Of a stretch of DNA of 64,000 bases, positions 12,335 to 24,270 are shown piece after piece (the stretch's first letter is position 1; the number at the start of each line of letters is the position of its first letter). Under the pieces are notes generated by a model. That model was not told the origin of the DNA. It did no database searches and saw only the letters and a list, made by a program, of their open reading frames with translations. Made by a program: the position numbers and the translations under genes. Source of the stretch: Cristatella mucedo (Eukaryota > Bryozoa > Phylactolaemata > Cristatellidae). The stretch spans positions 496,001 through 560,000 of the forward strand of contig WPIO01000026.1 of the NCBI GenBank assembly GCA_009760855.2, given 5' to 3'.

Positions 12335-15300
12335 GACCTTTACTTGATTTCTCCGTAATACCTTCGGGTATTCCGCTGCTATTTTCGCTGTGACTATTTA
12401 TGAGCTGTCCTCGGATATGCTACACAAAACAGGACCTGCTTAGCATAAGATGCGATGTCGCCAATAGTCGATACCTACCATCGGGCCTTCTCCGGCGGGT
12501 CAGTGAGAACCTTCCTGCATCCTGCATTCGCCCTATCAACAACTCGGCTATCAAACCTACGACTCGTAAGTTTAAAGCACTGAATAGTACTTGTTGCGGT
12601 AGTAGCCCACCCGCCGCAGCCCAGCACGTTGTGAAACGTCGGCCGACGGCCGTTACCAAGGTCAAATTCAAATTCGAAGAGCCAGCGTCCGCCGGGCCAG
12701 ATGAAAACGGTAGAGAATACAAGCCACTTCATCGCCGTTGCCGAGTTGTTGGACAGCCTCTTAAATTCCGCCTACTAAATGTCCGCTCGCTAAAAACCAA
12801 GGGGTTACTTATCCGCGATCAGGTGGTCCAGGAGAAGCAAGATGCATTTCTGCTTACCGAAACCTGGATGACGCCTTGCTCCAGTAGCTGTATTTCCGAG
12901 ACCACCCCACCCGGGTTCTCATTCTGTCAGTCAATGCGTTCTGACAAGGTTGGTGGCGGGGTTGCAATTGTCGATCGCGAATCGTTTGGCTGTAAAAATG
13001 TGCAGTTTCTCGCATGGGTCATCGTTTGAATCGGTTGCTATCAGGTCTTCATCAAAGACAATGCCTCTCACTGTTGTGATATACCGGCCTCCTTCTGGCT
13101 GTCTAAACTTGTTTATAGAGGAGTTTTCAGAGTTCCTCGCTAAAATATTTGTGCGTGACAGGCCGTTACTGATTGTAGGAGACTTCAATATTCACATTGA
13201 CAACCCTAGCAACAGCCAGGTCCGCTCATTTCTTGACTGTCTGGAGAATTTTGGTTTGGCCCAACATGTGAATCATAGCACCCACGTCGTCGGCCACATT
13301 CTAGATCTCGTGATCACTAAGGATGTCCTCCCCACTGACCTTGTGGTGTGCCCACTGAACCTCTCAGATCATGGTTCGGTCTCGTTTGCTGTTCCTGCTC
13401 CCTCGTACGTACAGGGCAATGTCGAATTTGCTAAACGACGTAACTTGCAAAGCATTGACGTGGACAAGTTTTTGAAATCTGTTTGTGATGCAGGTCTTCT
13501 TGATCTGCTTTTAGACTCGCCCGGCAGCCTCGATACCCTCACTGATGCGATGAACATGACACTCATGAGTGCTCTTGACAAGCATGCTCCCGTTCGCTCT
13601 ATCCGTGTTCATAGTCGTGGAGATTCCTTTAAATTTACAAAAAAACTCCTTAAGATGCGCCGGGTTAAGCGCAGGCTGGAACGTCGTTTCAAGAAATCGG
13701 GGTCTGAGGCAGATCGAGTCAATTTTAAAGACTTCCTTCGAGTTTACACCCGAAAGCTTAAAAAAACCAGGGCTTCTTTTTTCATTAGAAAGCTGAATTC
13801 CAGCCAGTCGGACACTAAACAGATTTATAAGACAGTAAACCATTTACTGGCCAAGGCTGTGAGGTCTGACTCCCCAGATATTAAGGGCTCAGCCGAAAAG
13901 TTTTCAGCCTTTACTGAAAAAATTGTACACATTCGTTCCTCCATTAAGCCCCCTCCGACCAAAGCAATCGCCGTTCCTCAACCTGTGACCTTTCTTAAAA
14001 GGTTCTCCGATGTTTCTGCCTGTGATGTGGCTGCCTTAATAAGGTCTAGCAAAAAGAGCTCGTCTCCTGAAGACCCTATACCATCATCTCGGTGGTCTTC
14101 ACTAGCAGACCAACTTAGCCCTGCCATAACCAAGATTTTCAATGCTTCTTTGGGAAAAGGGGTCGTCCCCAAGTCCTTCAAATCGGCAATCGTTAGACCT
14201 ATTCTTAAAAAGCCTGGATTAGACACAGAGGTCCTAGCAAACTATCATCCAGTTTCCCTTCTTCCGTTCTTATCAAAGATTCTTGAAAAAATTGTTGCTA
14301 AGCAGCTGGTTGAACATATTGAAAATAATGGAACGTCAGAAACATTTCAATCAGGTTTCAAGAGGCAGCACTCTACTGAACCTGCTCTCCTCCGTGTTAA
14401 CAATGACATTCTACGTGGCAACGACGACGGGAATGTCACTGCCCTAGCTCTGCTAGATCTGTCTGCTGCCTTCGACACCATTGATCACGAAGTTCTGCTT
14501 GAACGATTGAGAACAACGATCGGTCTGGCAGACGAAGCAGTGGTGTGGTTTAAATCATACTTGTTTGATCGTGTTCAATCCGTGTCGTGTGGGGGTCAGG
14601 TCTCAGACGTGAGAAGGGTCACCTGTGGAGTCCCTCAAGGGTCTGTACTTGGTCCCTTGCTGTTCTCCATTTATACGCAACCTCTGGGAAAGGTGATTAA
14701 GGCCCATGGAATAGGATATCCCCTCTATGCTGACGATACTCAGTTGTATTTGTCTTTCAAACCGTCGGAATCTGCCGCGGCAACTGAGAAACTGAATGCT
14801 TGCCTTGCCGATATTCGATCCTGGATGTCGGAAAACTTCCTGAAATTAAATGATGATAAAACCAAACTGCTTCTCATAGGACACCTTAAGCGTGTGGCTG
14901 GATTAAAAGACTTTGCTGTTCTAATAAGTGATGCTATTGTGCGACCTTCACCACGTGCTCGTAATTTAGGTGTCGTGTTCGACAGCTGCCTCAATTTCAA
15001 AAGCTTTATTCAGAAGACTGCCTCTACAGCTAGCCATCACATCCGATCCCTATCCAAGATTAGGAGCTGTCTCCCACAGTGGCTTGTAAAAATTTTGACT
15101 AGCTCTTTAGTTCTGTCTCAGCTTGATTATTGTAATTCCCTTTTGGCTGGGCTGCCAAAGAAAGCTATTATGCCACTACAGCGGACTATGAATATGGCTG
15201 CAAGGCTGGTCTTCAAGTCCCAGCGGTTTGAGCACGTGTCTCCCTTGCTGAAAGAGCTAGGATGGTTGCCGGTTGAGCAAAGGATACAGAGCAAAGTTCT

Positions 15301-15770
15301 TACGCTGACCCACAAGGCCCACCACGGCTTGGCTCCTTCGTACCTAGCTGAACTGCTTCATCAGTTTCAGCCTGTTCGTGCCCTGAGGTCCTGTGTGGAC
15401 AATAAATTAGCTGTCCCATTTCTCCGCTTAAAGACAGTTGGCGACAGAAGTTTTAGCTCTGCGGTTCCTAGACTGTGGAACTCGCTTCCACAATTCTTAC
15501 GCAACGACAACTACTCTCCTACTGCCGACTATGGCACATCTTTTTCAGCGGTCCTGAGCTGCTACTTCTATGCTACTCACTACCTCAACTGCTCTCCTGA
15601 CTCAGCTATGCTTCCCACTTTCTCTTTGTTGCATGAGACGAAGTCTGTTGGCTACCGAATGCGTACCGAACGCTGCTTAGGCTGTGAGTGCGCTATACAA
15701 AACTCTCCTGCGTAACACCCACATTGTCTTTATGACTTTGTTGAGTTCCGGACGGAGATACATTACATGC
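12335..15770 (+). mobile_element. LINE-A: near-intact non-LTR retrotransposon
   Basis: Element of about 3.4 kb with one long ORF (endonuclease plus reverse transcriptase) and a short 3' UTR ending in an ACATT-type repeat (GATACATTACAT). Its 3' end matches truncated copies at 5.6, 8.2, 9.8, 11.8, 35.9 and 47.1 kb. Its 5' end aligns with that of the minus-strand copy ending near 49.98 kb, so it is probably nearly full length. No ORF1 or RNase H region is seen. The protein motifs suit the L2/CR1/Jockey group; the exact clade needs a tree. It faces an inverted truncated copy just upstream. Confidence 0.9.
12400..15715 (+). pseudogene. LINE-A ORF: AP-endonuclease/reverse transcriptase, one frameshift
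   Basis: Makes the nick and reverse-transcribes element RNA at the target (family knowledge). The frame opens at ATG 12400 and runs to about 13000. It continues in the next frame from about 12994 to the TAA at 15715, roughly 1,100 codons in all. The switch falls in an A5 run at 12994-12998, so one extra A explains it; this could be real decay or a sequencing error. Endonuclease marks: LNVRSLKTKG, LTETW, GDFNIHID (13178) and SDHGSV. Reverse transcriptase marks: VRPILKKPG, PVSLLPFLSKILEKIV, LLDLSAAFDTIDH, GVPQGSVLGPLLFSIYT and YADDTQLYLSF (14726). The C-terminal DYCNSLLAGLP and GWLPVEQRI block is typical of L2/CR1-like ORFs. No other stop interrupts it, so this is a young copy. Confidence 0.88.
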
Positions 15771-15779
15771 TACGGCTAA

Positions 15780-15895
15780 TGGTTTGATCATGCTTTCTTT
15801 ACAGAAGATGTAAATTGCTTAGAAAGAGATGAAATTCTCTCAAGGTGTCATTCAAATATATTATCATTATTATTATTACAGTTATTCTAACAGTT
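15780..15895 (+). mobile_element. LINE-B tail, directly after LINE-A
   Basis: TTTGATCATGCTTTCTTTAC, TGCTTAGAAAGAGATGAAAT and (ATT)n. It lies about 10 bases past the LINE-A 3' end, so LINE-A probably inserted into an older LINE-B. Confidence 0.65.
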
Positions 15896-15899
15896 GTTA

Positions 15900-17860
15900 G
15901 CCCCCCTGAAAGCACCTGCACTAGATTATCAACAGTTGAGTGTATGATACTAGAAAGAAGATTGCTCTGGTTAGAAACTGACACAGCCCATCACAGGAGT
16001 CGGAAAACAGACATCCTTTCTTTCCTGAGCTAAAATTTGGCAGCGTATGTGTCTGCAAAAACCTATGGTGACCATGCTGCATGCTCAACATTTCAATAAG
16101 TGCGAAAAGGGATAGTTCCCTAAGTGACCAATAACATATCTCAAATTACCTATTAATCAGAACATTGAAAAGCTACTGAATGTTTCAATAGACTGGTTGA
16201 ATTTTTTTGTTAAGAATTCGTGCTACCGGAAACATAACAATAAAAGCATCATATTTAAAGAGCTTATATAAAGATCTGGTTCTCTTGGGGTGTTCTAGAA
16301 AATATTTGTCAATATTATCTCAGTTCTTCTTGCTGTGGCAGAGAAAAATCTCCGCATCTGCTTTCAATGAATCTTCATTTACTCAGGTACTGACTAAATT
16401 TAATAAGGTCTTAAAAAAATCGAAAAATATTCTCTATGCCAGAAAATGTATTCTGAAACGTTTAACGCTAGTGGAGGCACACGGGAAGTACAATCAGCAC
16501 GAAAACCTCGTTCTACCTGCTGGAAAGTCAGTCATGCTTCTTTTTAAGCAGCTTATTTCAAGGTGGCCAGATACTAAACGTCAAAATAAATTACATTATT
16601 GAATAAAACGAGTGATTTCAGCTTTCATGTGATGACAAATCCCAAAAGAATTCTATTTTTCTAGTTCGATGCAAGATTAACAAACTTAAAATATAAATTT
16701 GTGGTAACTGGCCCAGCTGCGAAGCTAAGTAGAACAACGCAACCGAATTAATACAGCTCTATGGCTTGCCGAGCGTCACAACGCTCCGAGTACATTTTGT
16801 AAGCTTGAAACTCCGTCCGACTTTCTCCTGTAGTGGAGGCCTCAAAAATATTTCCGAAGGCAGCCCTGTAACTCTCAGCTCTCTTTCATTATTTTTTTTT
16901 AGAAATAATCTGCCTCCCACATGCTGTCGAATATCGAGGTCAGTTAAATAAGGAGGAGTTGCCTGCCACCTTTCCAGGTTCAGATACCCACGTGGCTTTC
17001 CCCTCAGTAGTGTAGTCACATCGCTAGTTTTTTCCATAACTTTTCCATGTTATGTGCTTGTTCTATACTTATTATCAATGCTCTCACGACGTATGCTTAA
17101 CTCGAACAGATCACTGCTGTAGTTTATAATCGATGCCATGAACAGCCACTATTTAGATATGACATATCACTGAAAGAAGGCCAACTAGATAGCGCCTACC
17201 AGGAGAGGATGAAAGTACTCTATTAACAGAGTAGGGCGATACTGACAACAGCTGAAACCAAGAAATGAATAGCTCTAGAACCAACCTTTTAAGGTAGAGT
17301 AATATAAGTTAGGATGGCGTCCAGTAGTACACGTCGTGATCGAATTTCTGTTTAAAAACCCTTGTAAAGACAGTAACTCTGCGCCATTATTAAAAGGGTT
17401 TTAAATACACAAAAGCAATCTTTGTTATGAAAATTTTCACAGGAAAGCATATTTCTGATCTTTTCGCAGATTTGCCTCGTGTCGGACTGAAAGCTTTCTG
17501 TATTGCAAAACCCGCCATCCCCACTGCCACCCTTCACAGAGTGAACAGAGATGCGTTAGACAATTAATCAGTTTAAATATAATCGAAGCGCTTAATAATT
17601 CACGCGGGCAACACTATAACTATTGGAACTGTCCGATTGAAGCGAAACTAATCCAATTAAATGACAGCGATAGTACCCGCAAGGTCTGGCAAATTTACTG
17701 TTTTTGGGTTCACACATTGCAATTGTGTGATTAAGTTTGTTAGATTCATTGCACTGCAGGTCTCTTCCCAAGACAGCATCTGCTGTATATGCAGCTGCGT
17801 TTCAGTCAGGTAGCGAGACCGGGCACAGTGCGTGGATCAATTTGAATTGCATGCCGCCCT
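15900..17860. other. No recognised gene
   Basis: AT-rich. The longest open frame (16207-16602, 131 codons) has no family resemblance and is probably chance. A short palindrome CACACATTGCAATTGTGTG is near 17711. Confidence 0.4.
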
Positions 17861-17868
17861 GGTTTGGC

Positions 17869-17978
17869 TTGGCCCAGCGGTCAATGTGCTCTCCTTTATA
17901 ACCGAAGTCGTGGCAAATATATAGCGTCAGGATAGAGAACCATTTCACTTAGGGCCGCTATAAAAATGAGTGAGGGTT
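17869..17978 (+). mobile_element. SINE-A with internal deletion
   Basis: GGCTTGGCCCAGCGGTCAAT and the tail GATAGAGAACCATTTCAC with GGGCCGCTATAAAAATGAG remain; most of the B box is lost. Confidence 0.65.
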
Positions 17979-18859
17979 TTTGCCACCGTTCCATTAGCCT
18001 GATGCATACCCCCAGCTGCCATGAGTTTGATAATCGCACACTTACTGTGAGTGGATGAATTAACCTCAAAGTACACAACATGTTAAAGCGGTCTTTTAAT
18101 CGGCCTGCAGCACTGCTCCGGTGCTCTAAAGTAGAAGATGCTTCCACGTTTTTCAGTTCAGCTTCTGTCAGAACGTAATGGAACCACAGACGCACAACCC
18201 AAAAATGGTATATATCTAGCATTAACCGTTGCCCTAAACACTCCCACGTGAGCACCATACTCGGTGATCCTTGCCGAGATCTAGCAGATCGTTTGTTTTA
18301 ACTTTTTTTGTCAACCCTCGAGGTCACATTCCCAATCGTCTCTTCAACCTCCGTAGCTTTCTTTACCTTTATTTGGATATTCAAGCCGCCGTACTGACAC
18401 CATTTCGGAGTTCATCTCTCAGTCTAAGAAGATAACCTTTGACCCAACGCCTAGAGTTCTCCTTCTGAGATGGCTTGATTTACTGCTGCTCTGCTGCTCT
18501 GCTGCATAAATAACATTCTCAAATACTTATTTAGCCCCAGGTTTTTCCTGCACCTATAGAAGTATCATTGAGAAATCGACACGAGATCATGCTAAGCACC
18601 TTCCACCCAGTTTCCCGATATTGGCGCTCCTATCAACTGCACCGGAGCAAGAAATGGAAGCAAAGCTGAAATCTTCAGTCAAAACATCAAACCCAGTAAG
18701 TAAGTCCCAGTCAGATTTTAGAGTAAATTATCCCAGAGTCAGCACCGCCGTGAGTGCAAAATATCCTTCCCGTGAAGCTGACTTGACTGGAGTTTCTCAG
18801 CAGTTCTGCATCATCCCTTGGGAACTGTGACGCCAGCGATCACCGAGTCCTTCTTGGGC

Positions 18860-19480
18860 GCATTGTCTATCGCGCGAGCATCGCTGCCACCGCTTTGCAA
18901 TGGTTTAGGTCCTTAATTAGTGCCATCTTTTAGAGCTCAGTGGGAGCCATTTCAGAGCATGAATGTCACCGTGCAACGGGCATCCACTAGTCTTTAAGGG
19001 GTACTCCCTGCATATGTTCGAGGTCCAATTTTCTTCACAGCTTATACTGTCCCTCTTTGTCTCTCCCTTGTCTCCCACTTGCCTATGCTATTATTGTGCA
19101 CATTTTATTCAGATGACGTACAGCTATACTTTCGCTTGTAAGTGGAAATAATAAAACTCGGTGATTTGTGGATCCTAAAAAGATGTGTATCACGGGTTTG
19201 TGAGCGGCTACTCTTGAAATGACCACGATTCATGGACTTCAATAGGTGTACTAGGAAGTCTCCAGCTGATAATCCTAGGGGTGAAATCCCTCTCACTTTT
19301 CAGAACTTCAAACTCTGCAAACTCCTTTGCACCATCTATCGCTAATATACGATCTCTAATGGAAGGAAATTTTCTCAAATTGAATGACATGGACCAACTT
19401 GATATTTTTGGCAAACCTAGTGTCACTAAGAAGCTTACATCGTCAGCTCCACAGCAAATTCTGCCCAAATTCAGCTGAAT
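18860..19480 (+). mobile_element. LINE reverse transcriptase fragment
   Basis: YSDDVQLYF (relic of YADDTQLYL) near 19112-19136, then SANSFAPSIANIRSLMEGNF and LKLNDMD in the frame from 19281. These follow the order of the LINE RT palm and thumb. LINE-like DNA may continue weakly to about 19820. Confidence 0.65.
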
Positions 19481-20059
19481 AAATCGAGAAGAAAAATAAA
19501 TAAATAAAAGAAGTTGATGGTCGTGACAGCACACGTGACACACTTAGTGGCTTCTGTTCCAGTAATTTGGATTTATTAGCTTCTGTGTCAGAAAAATTAC
19601 TGCATAGTTTTTTGCAATGCTCCCCACACTAAAATCCAGTGCTTTCGTTTGCATCGTCCTTAATGCACTAGTCAAAAACTTAGAAGTACGTTCATACGCA
19701 CCTATCTTTGACCATTCAGCATTCGACGTTCTCGAACAATCTGACGATAAGACTAACTTCATAGTTATGCGCAAGTCAAGCGTCTCTCAGAAACTGGAAA
19801 GCCGTACTTACAAATGAGCTCGAAAACGTGCCCTACAATCTCCGTAGGGTATCCGGGCTGTCGGATTCCAAAATAACCTTTCTTAAGATGAACACATTAA
19901 ATTCAACTGTCAAGTTTACTTACATTGGGCTGCGAAATAATGATCAAATTGATCGTGCTTGGATAGGGCATAATACTTTATTTCAATCATTTACTTGATA
20001 AGCTATTCGTGAACTTTCGATATGATTTACTATATTTATTTAACTCTCTACTTGTAGGT

Positions 20060-20300
20060 CTTCTCTACTTCTTATTCCGGAAAAATCTTAAAGATGGAGC
20101 TCAAAACTCAGCCAAATGCAAGAATCAGCAGCCTTGCTGTCTGCTGTGAACGTCACAACAGCAAAATTACAATATTTTTTTCAGACCTGCATTGGCTCTT
20201 CTTAAAGTAGCCCATTGAATTTAATGTAGCATCACTCACTTTTAGGTCTCTATTTCTTTTGCTCAGGAACACCTATTTAAAAGATATATGGCTAAATCCT
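20060..20300 (+). mobile_element. LINE-B ORF 3' fragment
   Basis: Plus-strand relic of the C-terminal block: SLAVCCERHNSKITIFFSDL then HWL and VASLTFRSL, parallel to the copy at 27.1 kb. Confidence 0.55.
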
Positions 20301-20699
20301 AGATTCATAATCTAAGCATGCTTATGCTCACCATCAGTGATCTACTTTACTTCAAAAAGGTTGACAGCATACGCAGTGATCCTCACAGCGTTCCAGCTAA
20401 ACAGCAGTTTGCTAAATTCTTTGTAAGCATTCAACATTGAGAGTCATAAATAGAATTCACAGGTCCCAATGAAACTCCATCTTTGTCTCCTTTCCTTTGC
20501 TATACAATGACCTCCTTTCAAGACTGTCTTTTCTGAATCATCTCGCTTACCTCTCATTAAACTAAACTCGTACATTAGAAAATCCAATTCATCAAGTAAG
20601 TGCTAGTCATGATTTGAAGCTAATAATTCTACAAAGCCCCTATCACATCGCCTGGACATCACGAGCATTGCGTCTTTTCAAGGGGTTTAAATCCAATCT

Positions 20700-21410
20700 C
20701 AGCCAAATACTTCAGAGCCTGTGGATCTGTGCTAACCGATCATCCGGTGAGCGACTGAAATATGGGCTACCCAGGGACTTGTTCTAGGCACACTTATTTT
20801 TGACAGTTTACACTCGCTGTCTTGCTTATTTAATCGCCAAGAAAAATCTTGGTTTAATTTATTTGCAGATCAAACTCACCTCTATCTGCACGTTGACTCT
20901 TCGCGGCCTTCTAACTCGTCAAGTATTTCAAATCTATTATTGCTTTTTCTGCCAACGTTGCTCATCGATGCAGCTAACAGTATTAAACTGAAAAATTAAC
21001 AAGACCAACCTAATAATATTAAGAAAAACTAGTTTCGCCAAGAAACTAGAAAGTATGGTCCTCAAAATTGCCTCATCCACAATCTTCCTGTAGCCTCTAT
21101 ATGGAGCTGAATGTGATGTTCCGAAATAGCACTAGATCATTACATCAGCTCTACTCTCGAGTGTACCTCAAAAAAATAATATTGCATATACTCAGGCTGC
21201 AAAAATAAATTTCTTACCGCAAGGTTATTCCATGCACTAATGCCTTTCAGATCCTCTTGCATATGCAATAAGACATAAAAAGTTGCAAAACTTGGTATAT
21301 ACGCAAGGCTTGTCTGTCGTGAACGTCACAACTGCCGCATTGCACCACTTCTCACGGATCTGGATTGGCTTCCCATCAAGCAGCGTTCCGACATCTAAGC
21401 TCGGCCAGCC
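20700..21410 (+). mobile_element. LINE reverse transcriptase fragment with 3' end piece
   Basis: Degraded GVPQGSVLG-like motif (GLPRDLF) near 20765, TVYTRCLAYLI, then a relic of the YADD region (IKLTSICTL). Near 21300-21375 a C-terminal block like that at 27.15 kb ends it. Confidence 0.6.
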
Positions 21411-21446
21411 GTGTTTATGTCCCTTTATTCATTCGTCTCGTCCTAC

Positions 21447-21590
21447 CTGGGTCTTAGCCCAGAGGTAAAGTGCTCGTTCTTCACGACCTGGATCGTAAGT
21501 TCGAGCCCTGTATTGGGCGGTCCTTTATTGAACACTGCAAGTGGTGGTCATAGGCTCTTCTGCCGGTACATACAATTGGGCTGTTATATC
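21447..21590 (+). mobile_element. SINE-B (second tRNA-derived family)
   Basis: GTCTTAGCCCAGAGGTAAAG (A box), GTAAGTTCGAGCCCTGTATT (B box), then GGCGGTCCTTTATTGAACAC and CTGCAAGTGGTGGTCATAGG. The tail differs from that of SINE-A. Confidence 0.78.
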
Positions 21591-22149
21591 AGCAACTCTT
21601 TTAACCGTCAGAAATACTACCTAAACAAGATTTCACAGTTTTATCTTCTCTTCTGATTCAAGTCGTTATTTTCGCCTTCAAGCAACCTCAAATCCTTTGA
21701 AGAGGGATTATGCATTCAGTAATTATTTTACGAAAGCCTGGAAGCGATGGCTACTTACGTCACGCCATTTTCTAAATTTAAAAGGTTTGAAAAAAATGGA
21801 AACTCACCAGCTCCTCACGGTATGCTTCCTTCTGCGTAATTTGCCCTCTTTGCTACGTGCTAGTAAAATAGGAAACTGTGCGTTCGAAAATAGCCCATTG
21901 AAATTCTTTCCTTACAGCATATGCAAAGTGCCTAGAAAAAAGATTTCATTTTCTAAGGTTGCTAGACAATATTTTATTCGTAGCAGTAGCCTTATTAGGA
22001 AAGTTGGCTACTTCAACAGCCCCACAGAAGAGCCTCCGAGGCTCAATCACAAATCTCAAAATCATCCACTTTCAGTGGGCAATTCCCAGCTGCAAGACTT
22101 AAACCACGACCTAGCTTGGGAAGTGCCAGCACGTTTACCCCGGGCTCAG

Positions 22150-22240
22150 GCTCAATTAGTAGCAGCAACAGCACCAGCACCAGCAGCGCCACCAGCAGCG
22201 CGAGCACTAGAAGCAGCAGAAGCACCAGCATGAGCAGCAG
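22150..22240. repeat. Imperfect CAG/CAC trinucleotide stretch
   Basis: AGCAGCAACAGCACCAGCAC-type units. Open frames across it read A/P or S/T runs and are not convincing genes. Confidence 0.6.
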
Positions 22241-22689
22241 TACGATGCAAACAACTCAGACCTGTCTGGAGGGTCCAAAGCTGATCGCATTTCTGCAACA
22301 TCAAATGAGCGAGAGCGTGTCTTCCGAGATGCCATTTGCTTGGATATATGCTGGAAAACCAAAACCACTTTCAAAATGTTGAGTTCCAGTTGTGTCCAGT
22401 AGGCTTAATCTTAGCCAGTAGTACAGCGTTAGATTATGATCCTCTGCTGCCGGTTGCAGCACGCAAATCAAGAGCACTCATGAGCAGCTGCTACGAAATG
22501 AGCGAGTACAGGCAGCCCTGAACGACGGTTAACCAGAGCTGCTCTTTTCTAATAATTGTAACAATACATTTGCAAGCACCTTGAGAGAAATAAATTTCTT
22601 CCAGGGCACTTCGATTATGCTGAAAAGCACGGGTTTTCCCACGTGTTCCATTTCATTTCCATGCTCCCTGCTGTCTTTTGCCGAAACAA

Positions 22690-22850
22690 TTCTAGGGGGT
22701 TTTGACCCCGGTGTTTTAGCCCCCGGAAAGTTGGACCCGGACGGTTCATCAAGGGGATGATTCAACCACGGAGGTTTCGAACCAGGGTTGTCCGACTAAG
22801 GGGTTCTTCGACCCTAGGGTGAATCGACTGCAGCAGTTTCAACCACTCCT
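22690..22850. repeat. Degenerate tandem array of 14-16-base GGTTT..ACC units
   Basis: About ten units, each a GG-rich start, a GGTTY core and a GACC-like end: GGGGGTTTTGACCCC, GGTGTTTTAGCCCCC, GGAAAGTTGGACCC, GGACGGTTCATCAA, GGGGATGATTCAACCA, GGAGGTTTCGAACCA and so on to CAGTTTCAACCA. It lies about 180 bases beyond the 3' end of the MULE pseudogene, so it could be that element's subterminal repeat. Confidence 0.7.
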
Positions 22851-23029
22851 GACTATGGAGTATACAGGAATAATAAGCAGATTTGGAAGTTACCAATAAC
22901 GTGTAATCCCTTACTTGGCTGTTGTTACAAGACACACGGCATGTTAAACAAAATTAGTTAAACAAGTTCAACTTGTGATCACCTGAAATGAGCATCAACA
23001 CATATTTCAATCAATATTCATATGCAAAA

Positions 23030-24270
23030 TTAAGAATGTGAAAAATATACCATGGCTTTCAGGTGCGTGGACGCGTTGATGCGGTTGTAAGTGGCTACAG
23101 CTCGTTCCACACGTTGCTGCTGCTCATGGTAACGTTTCTTTGTGGGATGCTGTGCGCCCGCGACAGCCTGCAGCAGTTTGGCCTTGTTAGACTTGATGTC
23201 TTTCAATATTCCATCCAGAAACGTCCACAGAGTTGGATGTTGACAGCTGAAGAGTGATTGCAATGCATTCTGCCATCCCTCGCAGATGCTGTTAGTTCTG
23301 GCAAGGCCACAAGCCGCATCATTGCTCTTGTTCCAAGTTGGTATACTAAAGAGAGACGATCCGTACCGTTCTCCCCTTCTGCGCAGACGGCGTCCTCGAA
23401 TGCAGGAGTGCTCGAAGTAGGTCACCAGTTCTTCAATGCGTTCCTACTGAGGCATGTCTTCAACTAGCTCGTCAAAGGCGTCTGCGACATCGTTTTCAGG
23501 AACAAATGCGAGAGCTGATAGGCATCTCACAAACTGACAGAACGATTCATGTGTTTCGTATGCAGTTTTTAGTCCGAGCTCTTGAACTTTCCTGAGTATA
23601 CTTTGTGTCAGGTAGAAATAGCAGCCAGTTATTCTAGCTGCAGGATAAGCAGCTCGCAAAACGTTCATTGGCGCCATTTCGAAATCAATGAGAATGACCT
23701 CCGGAGCTCCTTGCGGCATGAAATTTGTGATGACGGGCATCAATCTTTGATAAGTTGCCTGCTTCTTGTCAGGCAACAAACAGTACAGTGCAGCTGGGTT
23801 TATGCCCTCATCAAAGACAAAGTGGAAGGTGTACAGTTGACAGAATAACTCTGGAAAAACTTAGAATGTGCCATCGCCTAGCCACTGCTTGGCACCCATC
23901 ATCGCATCTACAACAGTGCGATCGCCCATAACTATAATTCTCGGCCCGTGTGTGTCACCTTGCGAATCATGGAGCATTAAGTTATGAAATTTTCCTGTAT
24001 TTCAAAGGTCGCATTCGTTGTAGTGGTGGTAACATCTGCCCGTCGCTTGCTTCACTTGCTACTTTACTTATATGCCGCCGCAACGAACGAACGAGACAGC
24101 GTGTCCTTCTTCGGTAGGGCCATAAGAGCGTGATCAGGTAAGGTGGACATCGCAGCAGCTTGACTGGTTGACGGTCGGGCAAGAGCGTCATTCATCCGCT
24201 CTTTCATTTCTCCGGACAGCTTTACGCCATAATGACTTTGACCAATTTCCTTCATGAGTGTGATCATTGA
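23030..24270 (-). pseudogene. MULE (Mutator-like) transposase, decayed
   Basis: DDE transposase relic of a Mutator-like DNA transposon. Blocks in order on the minus strand: a linker piece ALPKKDTLSRSFV (about 24120-24075), then HDSQGDTHGPRIIVMGDRTV and KQWLGDGTF (about 23985-23862; first catalytic D in DGTF). FHFVFDEG, LLPDKKQATYQRLMPVI and ILIDFEMAP (second D) follow at about 23820-23675. The last block is TYFEHSCIRGRR and RTNSICEGWQNALQSLF (about 23425-23250; catalytic E in EGWQNALQ). The DDE marks are visible, but one in-frame stop follows DGTF, and frameshifts lie near 24060-24000 and 23440. No FLYWCH finger or clear terminal inverted repeats were found. Confidence 0.8.

Noticed and set aside
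16207-16602. A 131-codon AT-rich frame after LINE-A
   Set aside because: No family likeness, no neighbour or splice support; length is not exceptional for such DNA.
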